Source of the DNA: G032773895 sp965248935
GTDB taxonomy: Bacteria; Pseudomonadota; Gammaproteobacteria; Pseudomonadales; Cellvibrionaceae
DNA length: 64,000 bases
Assembly (NCBI GenBank): GCA_965248935.1
Contig: OZ252214.1
Coordinates: 1,364,001 to 1,428,000, forward strand
Direction of reading: 5' to 3'
Shown: one piece after another, positions 26,386-34,981 of the stretch
Numbering within the stretch: the first letter of the stretch is position 1
How the letters are laid out: each line of letters starts with the position of its first letter
Notes under the pieces: generated by a model
Databases searched by the model: none
The model's input: the letters and a program-made list of their open reading frames with translations, nothing else
Told to the model about the DNA's origin: nothing
Translations under genes and position numbers: made by a program

Positions 26386-26520
26386 ACCTTCACCAATATA
26401 CTTTATCTAACCTGCTATATTTTTATTTATGCACATCAACATAACTCAATGGCTCACCATTCAATTCTGAAACAAAGATAACACTAAAAAAATTTATAAA
26501 CAAAACTCAACTTGTAGGAA

Positions 26521-27195
26521 CTAATTACGAGAGACAGAAGCAACGCATACAATTGCCCTGCGAGCAGACTCCGTATTATTTGGAAAAGACGAATGCACTG
26601 TTAATTGGTGATGTACAATTATATCTCCAGGATTTGCATTAACACAGCGCCCCCCATTAACATCTTTCAAATACAAAGTCATATTTTTATCGTAAGATGC
26701 GTCGCGCACATGCTCTTTTAACCCATATTTATGGCTTTGAGGAATATAAATCAACGCTCCGTTTTCGTGAGTTACCGTATCTAATGGAATCCATATATTA
26801 AACCTTAGTAAATCAGTTGATTGCGGCACATATGCGCCATCCTGATGCCACTGAGTTCCCTTAGCGCCAGGCCCCTTATGAAAAATACGTATATCTAATG
26901 AAATGGAATCAGTCTTTGCCTTAGTACGCACTCTTATAATATCTTTTAATTGCTCAATGTATTTAGCTTTATCTTCTTCCATCACACTCACCAAATTTGG
27001 TGGCGATTTAAGCCAGAAAAGTGCAGGACATACCACTCCTTTCCCAGATTTTACATGTAATGCTCTTTCAGCCAAATCAGATTCATATGCGTCAATCAAC
27101 ACACCCAACTCAACTGAATTAAATTTATTGCGTATCAACTCATAACCGTCACGTTTAAGCGTTTTCCCCACGATTGAACAGCTATGTTTTCTCAT
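26521..27195 (-). CDS. phytanoyl-CoA dioxygenase (PhyH) family Fe(II)/2-oxoglutarate oxygenase
   Basis: A 224-residue oxygenase. The iron ligands are the HxD of QWHQDGAYVP and a distal His in IIVHHQLTVHSSFPN; the 2-oxoglutarate-binding Arg lies in ESARRAIV. GALIYIPQSHKYGLKEH is typical of PhyH proteins. The ATG at 27195 overlaps the end of the DHFR gene by 14 bases; a TTG at 27210 is an alternative start. Tight overlap implies cotranslation with DHFR. It probably hydroxylates the cluster's product, but the substrate cannot be read from the sequence. Confidence 0.82.
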   Translation of the reverse strand: MRKHSCSIVGKTLKRDGYELIRNKFNSVELGVLIDAYESDLAERALHVKSGKGVVCPALFWLKSPPNLVSVMEEDKAKYIEQLKDIIRVRTKAKTDSISLDIRIFHKGPGAKGTQWHQDGAYVPQSTDLLRFNIWIPLDTVTHENGALIYIPQSHKYGLKEHVRDASYDKNMTLYLKDVNGGRCVNANPGDIIVHHQLTVHSSFPNNTESARRAIVCVASVSRN

Positions 27196-27703
27196 AGGTT
27201 TTTCTAACAATTAATGTATCTTCTAGTTGAATACTTTCTTGATTGACTAAATTAAACTTATTTGGAATAGACGGAAAAAAAACATCGCAATCATAATCAC
27301 CAGGAATTTCAGTTATTACAAGCGTATCAACAATATCATCCTCTAATGCTTTGGCATAAATATCTGAGCCACCAAATATAAACGTTGATTCGATTTCATC
27401 GTTATTATCTATAAAATACTTAGCGTCACTTACCGTTTGAAAATAAAAAGTATCATCAAAATCAACCGTCTCGGGAGGGTTCCTACTGACCACACAATGA
27501 CAGCGATCTGGTAAAGGTTTTTTCGGTAGTGAATCCCACGTCTTTCTCCCCATTAAAAGAGCATTTCTTTTATTAGAGTCAACCGTGCCTTTTGTAAATC
27601 TAGACAACCAACCCATTTCACCTTTAATTCTCCATGGTATTTCTCCGTCTCGGCCAATACCTCTAGAACTATCAAAGGCCACTACTAATACAGTTCCCAT
27701 CAT
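27182..27703 (-). CDS. dihydrofolate reductase-family protein with eukaryote-like features
   Basis: A 173-residue DHFR. GIGRDGEIPWRIKGEM covers the substrate loop with the Trp, and the usual bacterial active-site Asp27 is replaced by Glu, as in eukaryotic enzymes. ALLMGRKTWDSLPKKPLP and CHCVVSRNPP bind NADPH, and FIFGGSDIYAKAL is the GG cofactor motif. The MGRKTWDSLP-type segment and Glu make it more like eukaryotic or phage DHFR than FolA. It overlaps the TPR gene by 32 bases and the PhyH gene by 14. It could reduce a dihydropterin made by the cluster or give resistance to an antifolate product; both are inference. Confidence 0.85.
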   Translation of the reverse strand: MMGTVLVVAFDSSRGIGRDGEIPWRIKGEMGWLSRFTKGTVDSNKRNALLMGRKTWDSLPKKPLPDRCHCVVSRNPPETVDFDDTFYFQTVSDAKYFIDNNDEIESTFIFGGSDIYAKALEDDIVDTLVITEIPGDYDCDVFFPSIPNKFNLVNQESIQLEDTLIVRKTYEKT

Positions 27704-28763
27704 TCCCCCCCTTATGATTAATCAAATAGCTTAAAGCGCTAACCATTTCTAGACCTGTCAGTCTATTATAAAAATCTGCATAACTTTGCTTTCGTCTCTT
27801 CGAGCTATCGGGAAAGTGAACAAAATAGTAAAGGTCGGCCCACTCTGCATAACCCACCTCTCCTTTAAGAAGAGTTTGCTGACTTATCTTATCCAATAAT
27901 AATTTAGCCTCTTTCTCTCGACCATGCTTTATAAGACTATCGACAATTCGAAGCTGCCACCCAGTAGGACCAAAATGACTCTCTACACCTTGAATAGCCA
28001 ATTCAAGGTACTCTTCAGATTTAATCGCATCCTTAATATTAAAATAGCAAACCGATAAAGCCGAATATGCTCGCTGAGACCAAGATACACTATCTTTTAT
28101 AATGGCATTTTTTAGATAGTGTAATGCCTTTGTGTAATCGTTACAATTTAGATAGAACACACCTGCGGCTAAAAACAATAGGGAATTCGACTTAGGGTCA
28201 TACTCTGTTGGGTTATTGAATACATGTGTTAAGAAATGAATATCAAAATCGCATTTTTTCGGGTCTTGAAGCTCACCACAATTCCATAAACGCCAAGTAG
28301 ACACAGCATGTTGCATATTTACACCGGCATAATCCTTTACTAAACTACTGCAATCATCCACATTAATTTCATCCAACCTACTAAGCGAAAGGTTATACTT
28401 CGCTTGAGTATTTAAGATATATGCAGTAAAGAGATTGTATAAAGATTGCGCTTCCGATGAATTAAATTCTTGATATAAACGTTCAACATGAATATGCCTT
28501 CCACAATGCCACTCCGCATTAAGCTTAAGAACTTTTATAAACTCCTGCACTCTTGTATCTTTTTCTGAACACAGCTCTTCAAGTTTTATAAGACAGTTTA
28601 GTAATTCATCGGATTGCCCTTGCCGAATTAGCTCTCTCCGCTTTTGCGGAAAATAATCATTAGAACATACCAAAGCCTCAATATCGTCTTGTTGATATTT
28701 CCTAGGCATATCACCCAATATTTTAAGATCATTAATCGAACTAACATCCATATTCCGTTGCAT
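27672..28763 (-). CDS. TPR-type helical repeat protein
   Basis: A 363-residue, all-helical protein. TPR-like pairs are visible at about residues 205-275 (SLLFLAAGVFYLNCNDYTKA, AYSALSVCYFNIKDAIKSEE). The first 100 residues are charged (NDLKILGDMPRKYQQDDIEA). GAGGG lies seven bases before the ATG. No catalytic motif is seen, so it may be a scaffold, an adaptor or a regulator within the cluster. It is the second gene, 29 bases after the first methyltransferase, and its end overlaps the DHFR start. Confidence 0.65.
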   Translation of the reverse strand: MQRNMDVSSINDLKILGDMPRKYQQDDIEALVCSNDYFPQKRRELIRQGQSDELLNCLIKLEELCSEKDTRVQEFIKVLKLNAEWHCGRHIHVERLYQEFNSSEAQSLYNLFTAYILNTQAKYNLSLSRLDEINVDDCSSLVKDYAGVNMQHAVSTWRLWNCGELQDPKKCDFDIHFLTHVFNNPTEYDPKSNSLLFLAAGVFYLNCNDYTKALHYLKNAIIKDSVSWSQRAYSALSVCYFNIKDAIKSEEYLELAIQGVESHFGPTGWQLRIVDSLIKHGREKEAKLLLDKISQQTLLKGEVGYAEWADLYYFVHFPDSSKRRKQSYADFYNRLTGLEMVSALSYLINHKGGNDGNCISSGL

Positions 28764-28791
28764 TTTTATACCCTCTTAAATTAGAAACCCT

Positions 28792-29634
28792 CTAACCAAC
28801 AGCAGCCTGCTGTCCTGGAAATTTTTTTGCTGAAATAATAATATCCGGTTTCGAAATATCTGTGCCGATACTCTCAGCTAAAAAACTATTATGTACCGAT
28901 GTAATCACTAGTTCATTTGCGGTATATATGTTTCGCAAATCGTCTAAATCATATAATTGATAACAAGAATATTTTTTAAGATTGGAAAAAAGATTTAAAA
29001 CGGTATCCACTGAGACAATTGCACCACCGTGAGTTAACCGCTCACTTATATTATCCCAGCAATACGAAGTGAGCGTTAATGTATCACCCTCTAACCGCCA
29101 AGATTTTTCTGGTAATGCACCGTGGAAAAAGGATTTTCTCCAAATATTGGTAAAATGATATCCACCAGGCTTAATGGACTTGAATATTTTTTCAAAAAAT
29201 TCGAGATTATCCTGCTTTGTTGGAAAATACCCTATCGCACCATCATAAAAATTGGTGACCAAATCGAATTCTTCAAAGAATTGAATATCAAAAGCACATT
29301 CATTGATAAAGCTTACATTGTCCAGCCCTAGCTGAATCGCACTCTTCCTCGCCATCGCTATCAGATCATTATTTATATCAATTCCAACAACCCTATGTCC
29401 CTTTTTGGCGAACTCTAAAGAATGCCTGCCCGTACCACAACCTAGATCGAGTATTTTACTATAAGGGGTGAGCGGACATTGCAGGATAGTGAATTCAACT
29501 TCCCTGGTAGCATTGTGAGCCCAATGGGCTTTTTTTTGGGTTTTATCCCAGTACCCCTTAAACCACTCGGGTGGATTTTTTTTATCCCTAGTCGGTATAT
29601 CCTTACTCCCCAATTTTCCTACTCCTGTGAGCAT
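28792..29634 (-). CDS. class I SAM-dependent methyltransferase (first gene of the cluster)
   Basis: A 280-residue methyltransferase with motif I ILDLGCGTGRHSLEFAKKG and VVGIDIN at the end of strand 2. It is paralogous to the enzyme at 25588-26385. The ATG at 29634 has no ribosome site; a TTG at 29613 has AGGAG eight bases upstream and may be the true start. It is the promoter-proximal gene of the leftward cluster, with a 500-base AT-rich region upstream. Substrate unknown. Confidence 0.8.
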   Translation of the reverse strand: MLTGVGKLGSKDIPTRDKKNPPEWFKGYWDKTQKKAHWAHNATREVEFTILQCPLTPYSKILDLGCGTGRHSLEFAKKGHRVVGIDINNDLIAMARKSAIQLGLDNVSFINECAFDIQFFEEFDLVTNFYDGAIGYFPTKQDNLEFFEKIFKSIKPGGYHFTNIWRKSFFHGALPEKSWRLEGDTLTLTSYCWDNISERLTHGGAIVSVDTVLNLFSNLKKYSCYQLYDLDDLRNIYTANELVITSVHNSFLAESIGTDISKPDIIISAKKFPGQQAAVG

Positions 29635-30144
29635 ATTTTACAAAAAAGCCATAATATTTATCTATTACTGCGATGGCACCAACAAACCTAGGCAATCATA
29701 GACCAAGGCCAGCATATCGACAATATGATTTCAGTATCATATTAATGAGCCAGAATTGGGTATCCAGACAAACTAACCCAATCAATACAATTATATTGAT
29801 CGATAAACCTTTGCTCTCCCAGCTAAGCCTTCAACTTATAAAAGTGACTTTCTATATTTATCCTATCTATATTTACCCAGGAAAACTGTCGTCAAAATCA
29901 TTTTATTTTCATCAAATTAAATGGCGTAAACATACTCAAAAATATCGGCCACAAGATATAAAACCCTTAAACTCATGTTAATTTGTAATAAAAAAGCAAA
30001 AAAGTGATCCTGTGTAAATAAGTTAAACTTAAAAAACAATCAAATATTCATTTTTCCAAACTATACGAATTACAATAAGTGAACGTATGCGAACTATATA
30101 TTTTAAACAAAATAGCGAATGAGGATTAGAGAGGTGAAAAAATT
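29635..30144. other. AT-rich intergenic region upstream of the cluster
   Basis: About 500 bases that should contain the promoter of the leftward methyltransferase-to-folK-like operon. Rightward frames here have poor starts and no recognisable product. I cannot point to a specific operator. The right end runs into IS debris. Confidence 0.4.
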
Positions 30145-30324
30145 CTAAGCCAAATAAGCTGGCATGACGGTTTTCATTAAAAGTGTATAAAGTGCCGACT
30201 GTAACCTGTGAAATATTGATATATCAACACTTGTTCCGGTCAACCTAAACCCGACACGTTCTTTAATGTACCTTGAATAAGTTATCGCAAATGTCACACA
30301 CAAAATATGTGACTTCCTCGCCGC

Positions 30325-30710
30325 TGTAGTGGTCAATCATCAAATAGACTTCATCGTGTCCGACATTAAGAGAGCGGTAGCCTTTTTTAGTATTTTATTT
30401 TCTCTCGCAATCCGTTTAATTTATGATTCCAATGCCTGAATTCGTTGATGCTCCGGTGTTAACGCTCGACTTCCTATTGGCGTTGTGCCACTGGATTCCT
30501 CCCTTAGCTGCTTTAACCCACTTGCGCATGGCGTTATCGCTAACCCCAACTGCTGCACAAGCGTCTGTGATTGAATACTTTTTATCAACCACTAAGCGGG
30601 CTGATTCTCTTTTGAATTCTGGGGAAAATGTTCGTTTTGTCATCGTTTATACCTAGTTGATAGTGAATTATATCGTCTATCAGTAGGTACGAAATCATTA
30701 GACCACTACA
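30325..30710 (-). mobile_element. internally deleted IS3-family element with both ends
   Basis: The element begins TGTAGTGGTC (minus strand, at 30710) and ends GACCACTACA (at 30325), a perfect 10-bp terminal inverted repeat. The 386 bases between hold only an OrfA remnant; nearly all of OrfB is deleted. It is therefore a short, MITE-like derivative that could only move if an intact relative supplied transposase. No target duplication is visible, so it may have been rearranged after insertion. Confidence 0.65.
30340..30643 (-). pseudogene. IS3-family OrfA, frameshifted
   Basis: The frame starts MTKRTFSPEFKRESARLVVD and has the OrfA helix-turn-helix (SITDACAAVGVSDNAMRKWV). After KAAK the homology moves into the next frame (SGTTPIGSRALTPEHQRIQAL), meets a stop, then continues IKRIARENKILKKATALLMS with the leucine-zipper end of OrfA. 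Two lesions therefore inactivate it. The following OrfB is missing. Confidence 0.7.
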
Positions 30711-30719
30711 GGTAGCGAC

Positions 30720-31100
30720 TTTGACATTAGCAATAAACGCTATCATCGTTTTAAATCACGGCTAAAAAATTGTCGAAGGTGCCCATTGCAAAAAGAATAC
30801 ATGAAGCGGCCAGTAAAAGAACACGGCAGGCAAATATCGTTTCAAGTTAAAGGAGAAGACAATAAAAATTACTTGGACTTAATGAAGCAAAAAGTCGACA
30901 GCGAGCAAGGCCGAAAAGAATATGCGAGACGGATGTGGATAATCGAACCTGTGTTTGGGAATATCACCAGTAACAAAGGGATTAACAAACTGACGTTACG
31001 AGGAAAAGCGAAACTGAGCAGTCAGTGGATGATCTGCTGTATTATGCACAATATAGAAAAGCTCTGGCGATATGGAGATGTGAGTTTATACGCCAGATAA
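30720..31100 (+). pseudogene. IS1182-family transposase, C-terminal fragment
   Basis: The open frame starts abruptly at about 30720 with DISNKRYHRFKSRLKNCRRC and ends normally at 31100. It holds the C-terminal part of IS1182-type transposases: the Cys-containing CRRCPLQKEYM, RRMWIIEPVFGNI with the catalytic Glu, SNKGINKLTLRGKAK and QWMICCIMHNIEKL. The N-terminal DDE part is lost. An internal ATG at 30801 would give a shorter frame but is not a real gene start. Confidence 0.7.
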
Positions 31101-31281
31101 GCCGAACAAAGGCTTATACCATTGATTTTAGGCCGATATTGGGTAAATTGAGAGTTTGTATACCCAAAAAACACTGTTAATATTGATTGTTATCGAAAAC
31201 CCATTGGAATCGAGCTGCTGGAAAATATTTGTATGTTTAAGTTAATTTTTCTACAGCCTGGTTATATTTAAGGAGAAGTAC

Positions 31282-31722
31282 ATGCCACTACGTTACATAC
31301 CTGCTCTGATAATTGTTATTGCATTAATAGGAGCAACAATTTACTCCTATCAATTAGAGTCTTCTTACATTAAAGGGATGAAATTAGCCTCAGGAGAGTT
31401 AGTTGCCCTCGGAAATAAAAGCACATCGTCAACAAGCATTAACGGCAATAAGACAACTGCTAATACTCAAGCAATTGTTGACTTTGAGGCAAACAATTCA
31501 ACCTATAAGGTTGAAGGGAGAGCCATGGGGTATCCGCGCTGGGAAATTGGTCAAACTGTCGAGGTGTATTTTTCTGAGAAAAACCCTAATAAAGCTAGAA
31601 TAAAGAGATGGGATGAAATTTATTTTTTTACTGTAATCAGTTCATTCTTTTTAAATTTTTGCCTCCTTTTTGGCATAATTAATTTCATTGTTTATAAAAT
31701 CAGAGGTCGCCCTCTATCATAA
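31282..31722 (+). CDS. DUF3592-like small membrane protein
   Basis: A 146-residue protein with a membrane segment at residues 5-24, an exposed beta domain (AIVDFEANNSTYKVEGRAMG, WEIGQTVEVYFSEKNPNKAR) and a second membrane segment at about 113-138. The middle domain matches the DUF3592 pattern. AAGGAGA lies seven bases before the ATG. An attC-like sequence follows its stop codon, so it may be a gene cassette. Function is unknown. Confidence 0.65.
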   Translation: MPLRYIPALIIVIALIGATIYSYQLESSYIKGMKLASGELVALGNKSTSSTSINGNKTTANTQAIVDFEANNSTYKVEGRAMGYPRWEIGQTVEVYFSEKNPNKARIKRWDEIYFFTVISSFFLNFCLLFGIINFIVYKIRGRPLS

Positions 31723-31726
31723 ATAT

Positions 31727-31794
31727 AACAAGCGACTGTGATAAAAGCCTAACCATATAATATAGCTTGCTTTTTCGCTGTATGCTTTGTGGTA
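31727..31794 (+). other. degenerate attC-like inverted repeat
   Basis: Behind the DUF3592 gene the plus strand reads TAACAAGCGACTGTGATAAA, continuing AGC, and is mirrored by GCTTTTTCGCTGTATGCTTT at 31766-31785. The first arm equals, with one change, the truncated attC end at 12325-12360. The terminal GTTRRRY core is not recognisable. I treat it as a likely relic of the same attC family. Confidence 0.4.
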
Positions 31795-31865
31795 TATTTA
31801 ATCTTTCAAACACTAAAATAATCGCAGAATTTTAGTATATTTCTAGCACATTAGGAGGTGGCTTT

Positions 31866-32237
31866 ATGAACAGCGAAAAACTTTACCTTGTTAAAGAGGA
31901 TTTATACAGGTTGGGCAATTCTATATCATCACGATTATCAAGAGTGCGGCCAAGTGAAGTTACAACAATGGAAATGAATGGAGTAGAAACCATCATAGCC
32001 AACAATAACGGAGTAAGTGTATACACTAAAGATGGATTAGATGAAAGCCCTCTAACTGGCTGGGTTTGGGAAATCAAGCAGGGTGCTATGTTTCCCATTG
32101 GGTTAAAGTTGGTTAAAAGAGGTTCTAAAGGCCATCACATGATAGTACCAACACAAAATATGCCATTAAATAAGTATGTGGGATTACTTGAACAAGTAGC
32201 AATGCATTGTAAAAAAGCATATAAGAAGCAAGCATAG
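31866..32237 (+). CDS. Tse2-like toxin candidate
   Basis: A 123-residue protein with a very strong ribosome site (AGGAGGT). The order of features resembles Tse2, a T6SS-delivered toxin with an ADP-ribosyltransferase-like fold: an early LYRLGN segment with Arg, GVSVYTKDGL, then GWVWEIKQGAMFPIGLKLVK and HHMIVPTQNMPLNKYVGLLE. This is a pattern match made by eye, not an alignment score. It is followed eight bases later by a small acidic partner gene, as expected for a toxin and its neutraliser. No export signal is visible. It could also be an ordinary toxin-antitoxin toxin. Confidence 0.5.
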   Translation: MNSEKLYLVKEDLYRLGNSISSRLSRVRPSEVTTMEMNGVETIIANNNGVSVYTKDGLDESPLTGWVWEIKQGAMFPIGLKLVKRGSKGHHMIVPTQNMPLNKYVGLLEQVAMHCKKAYKKQA

Positions 32238-32245
32238 AGGTAAAA

Positions 32246-32488
32246 ATGCAAGAATTGGAATTGAGAATTGACAGAAGTACATTCAGCTTGTTGTGGAAAT
32301 CTCTACATACAAGGGAAGACACCTTATTAAAAATTGTTGACAAATACAGCGAAGACTCAGACGAAGGTGCCGATGCCCTTAACGATATTGTCGCATTACG
32401 TCTATACAAAAAAGAACTGAAGGAACAAGCTGAAAAAATTTTTGATGCCAATGCCTTCATAGTCAATGATGATCCTTATGAAGTTTAG
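32246..32488 (+). CDS. putative antitoxin/immunity partner of the Tse2-like protein
   Basis: An 80-residue acidic, helical protein (MQELELRIDRSTFSLLWKSL, EDSDEGADALNDIVALRLYK) that starts eight bases after the upstream toxin candidate, with GAGG before its ATG. The position and charge suit a binding partner. A truncated second copy is at 5050-5358. No known family is recognised, so the role is inferred from linkage. Confidence 0.5.
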   Translation: MQELELRIDRSTFSLLWKSLHTREDTLLKIVDKYSEDSDEGADALNDIVALRLYKKELKEQAEKIFDANAFIVNDDPYEV

Positions 32489-32496
32489 GGAAAGTG

Positions 32497-32697
32497 CTAG
32501 CCTAACCAAGACATCCATACCAACCCTTTTGAGTCACTACCGCAATGACGACAACAAAAGGATTCCGGTGTGGCGTCAATTAAAGATTCAGCTTGGGATT
32601 CTATTAAGGCGGACAGCCAGTTTTTCAGTTGCTTTTTTTGATCGTAAGGAAGTTCTGTTAGTTGTGATTCTAAGGCCCTAAATTCTGATTTTTTCAT
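32497..32697 (-). pseudogene. IS1595-family transposase, N-terminal fragment
   Basis: The frame starts MKKSEFRALESQLTELPYDQ and reaches the first half of a zinc ribbon (CCRHCGSDS), both usual at the start of IS1595 transposases. It then diverges into VWMSWLG and stops, so the DDE-type catalytic domain is missing. The break lies close to the end of the toxin/antitoxin candidates. Confidence 0.65.
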
Positions 32698-32768
32698 GGA
32701 ACTTCCCCGCTATATTTCTGAATATACAGTATCACATACAGTACTGTATGAATAAACAACAGATAGCG

Positions 32769-33236
32769 TTAACAGAGCCACATAATACCAGCACCAACAG
32801 TTAACGCAAACATAGCCATATTAAAACAGTATACAAACAAGGAGTTGTGACATAACTTTTCAAATGCATCCAGCAGCTCTTTAACCTCTGCTGCCGAATA
32901 GTGCGTGGTTATATCACCGTCTTTATGGCCCAAGCCTAAGCATACCTTTCGGGTTTCTCTAGCAACCCCAGCGGCTCGTAAACGCCTACCGCAGATATGT
33001 TTAAGCACATGTACTCCGTAGCAAGTGTCGTGGCCTGCTGGTAAACCGGCTTTAGCCCAAGCGCTTTTCCAGCTATTGCTCCGAATCTTTTTAAAAGCTC
33101 TTTGTGTTTTCGGGTTAGGGAAAACAAAATCACTTTTACCTGCCCACTTACTGTGTTGTTCCTCAACAACAGAGCGGGCAATCTGATTCGGCACAATTAA
33201 CAGGGCTTCACCATTTTTAACGTAACCTTCCGGCAT
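32769..33236 (-). pseudogene. tyrosine recombinase, C-terminal fragment
   Basis: The frame holds the catalytic half of an integrase: VKNGEALLIVPNQ, the H-x-x-K/R box VHVLKHICGRRLRAAGV, and LGHKDGDITTHYS with the catalytic Tyr. The core-binding domain and the first catalytic Arg are missing upstream, and the last 25 residues (NSLFVYCFNMAMF) do not belong to the family. I read it as the remnant of a phage- or island-type integrase. The 364-base stretch to 33600 shows no other recognisable gene. Confidence 0.65.
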
Positions 33237-33603
33237 AATAAAAACCCTCTCGCTAGACCGGCTACAAATTGACCAACGAGAATGGATGATTTTGGCAACA
33301 AAATTTGAAAGCCGCTTTAAAAGCCTTGTCGGCTGCGCAGAGAAGATAAAACAAACGTGTCATTGTTTTGGATTCAAACGTATACCGAGCCTTTCCATGT
33401 GCGAAGTCTTGCTTCATTAACCACTTTCCCTTCTAATTTATCTTTCCAATGCGCTATGGGTAGATACATTGACGATTAAAATATCTAATTTCAGGAAATC
33501 CGGTTCAAATTTTACGATCTAAACCCTTGTAAACCACAACATCAAAATCAGGCTTCTATTTCTGAGCCCCCACATTGAAGGGCTCGTTAATATGGATGAT
33601 GTG

Positions 33604-34981
33604 ATGGACGCTCCCCAGTGCAATCGGCGTCACAATGCGCCAAACTGAACGTGCATTAAAAACAATCAAGTTAACCTAGGAGCGTCCATCATGGCTAAGC
33701 ATATATCTAATCGCTATTGATTTAGCAAAAAATGTTTTTCAAGTTTGTGGTCTTTCTGCTCAGAATAAAGCGGTATTGAACAAACGATTAAATAGAATCG
33801 ATTTACTCCAATTTATCGCCAACCAATGTCCTGTAAAAATCGCAATGGAAGCCTGTTCAACCAGCCACTATTGGGCTCGTTGCTTTAGTGATATGGGGCA
33901 CTCAGTAATGCTTATTCCCGCACAACACGTCTCACCATTTGTTTGTGGTAATAAAAGCGATAAAAACGATGCTGTCGCTATTGGCGAAGCCTCCCGTAGA
34001 CCTAATATTAAAGCCGTGCCGGTTAAATCGCTTGAACAACAAGATATTCAAGCCCTTCACCGAATACGAGAACGTTATGTTTCTCAGCGAACCGCTTTAA
34101 TTAACCAAGCCAGAGGCATCCTAATCGAATTCGGAATTGTTGCTCCACAAGGTCACAAATCATTTTGCATACTCTTACGCAGGGTCTCGGCACCCGATTC
34201 ATCCTTGGTTTCTCCGTTACTGAAATCTCAAATTTCTTTGATAGCAGAGGATTATTATTCCCTAACTGACCGTATAGAGGATATTGTGCAAACAATGACA
34301 AAAATAGTTAATCAAAATGTTTTATGTCGTCTTTTACTCACTATCCCTGGTCTCGGAGTGATTAACGCTTCCGCCATTGTCAGCGCTATAGGAGACGGTT
34401 CTCAATTCAAAAACTCACGGGAGTTCGCTGTGTGGCTAGGATTAACACCAAGGCAGTCCAGTAGTGGTGAGATGTGTATAAGTGGTGGTATCACAAAGCG
34501 TGGAAATCGATATTTACGAAAACAACTCGCTCATGGCGCTCGAACAACCCTTTTTCGATGTCGAACCAAGTCAGATCGGCTCAGCACTTGGGCGAACCGA
34601 CTTATTGAAAGAAGAGGATACAACAAAGCCACAACCGCTATGGCGGCACGAATGGCCAGAATTTGCTGGGTAATACTCAATAAGAAAGAAGCCTACAAGC
34701 CCTCGCACTGAAATTAAACGTGAACGGATAACGGCTTTACTTCAGGTCTACTGCGGTAACCAAGATAGCGATGAACTGGGTGTTTTAGGCGGCTAGGTGC
34801 GCTCATTAGGGCGCGGAGATGACTCAATCATCTCCTTAATTATGACGCCGGATATATGTCTGCGTTACCGCCATCTTAAAAGACGGTTAGCCAGGGTAGA
34901 CATTGAGTTACGACGTTAAATTAAAACCCTTCTCAAATAGGGCTAGGGGGAACTTTTGTTTGACAAACCTGGAGCGTCCAT
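33604..34981 (+). mobile_element. IS110-family (IS1111-like) element
   Basis: A DEDD transposase gene is bracketed by the 11-bp inverted repeat ATGGACGCTCC (33604-33614) and GGAGCGTCCAT (34971-34981). Subterminal repeats of this length are usual in the IS1111 group; most other IS110 elements lack them. The repeat occurs again in direct orientation at 33679-33689, just before the start codon, and as a solo copy at 42636. The non-coding 3' part covers about 34712-34970. Confidence 0.7.
33691..34711 (+). pseudogene. IS110-family DEDD transposase, frameshifted near its N-terminus
   Basis: The start ATG at 33691 opens MAKHISN and soon meets a stop, but the next frame continues IAIDLAKNVFQVCGLS and stays open to 34711. 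One extra A near 33710 explains the shift. The rest is complete: Glu in KIAMEACSTSHYW, the DxxD of KSDKNDAVAI, the LLTIPGLGVINASAIVSAIG helix-hairpin region and the C-terminal Ser segment SGGITKRGNRYLRKQL. Translation could begin at an internal start, but that would lose the first catalytic Asp. Confidence 0.75.

Noticed and set aside
23550..29634. Cluster as the ordinary folate biosynthesis operon
   Set aside because: folP, folE, folB and pabA/pabC are absent, the FolK-like protein is highly divergent and tailoring enzymes are present; I cannot exclude it without the genome but find it less lik­ely.
29673..29981. 102-residue rightward ORF upstream of the folate-like cluster
   Set aside because: AT-rich, no ribosome site, no protein-like pattern; it overlaps the expected promoter region.
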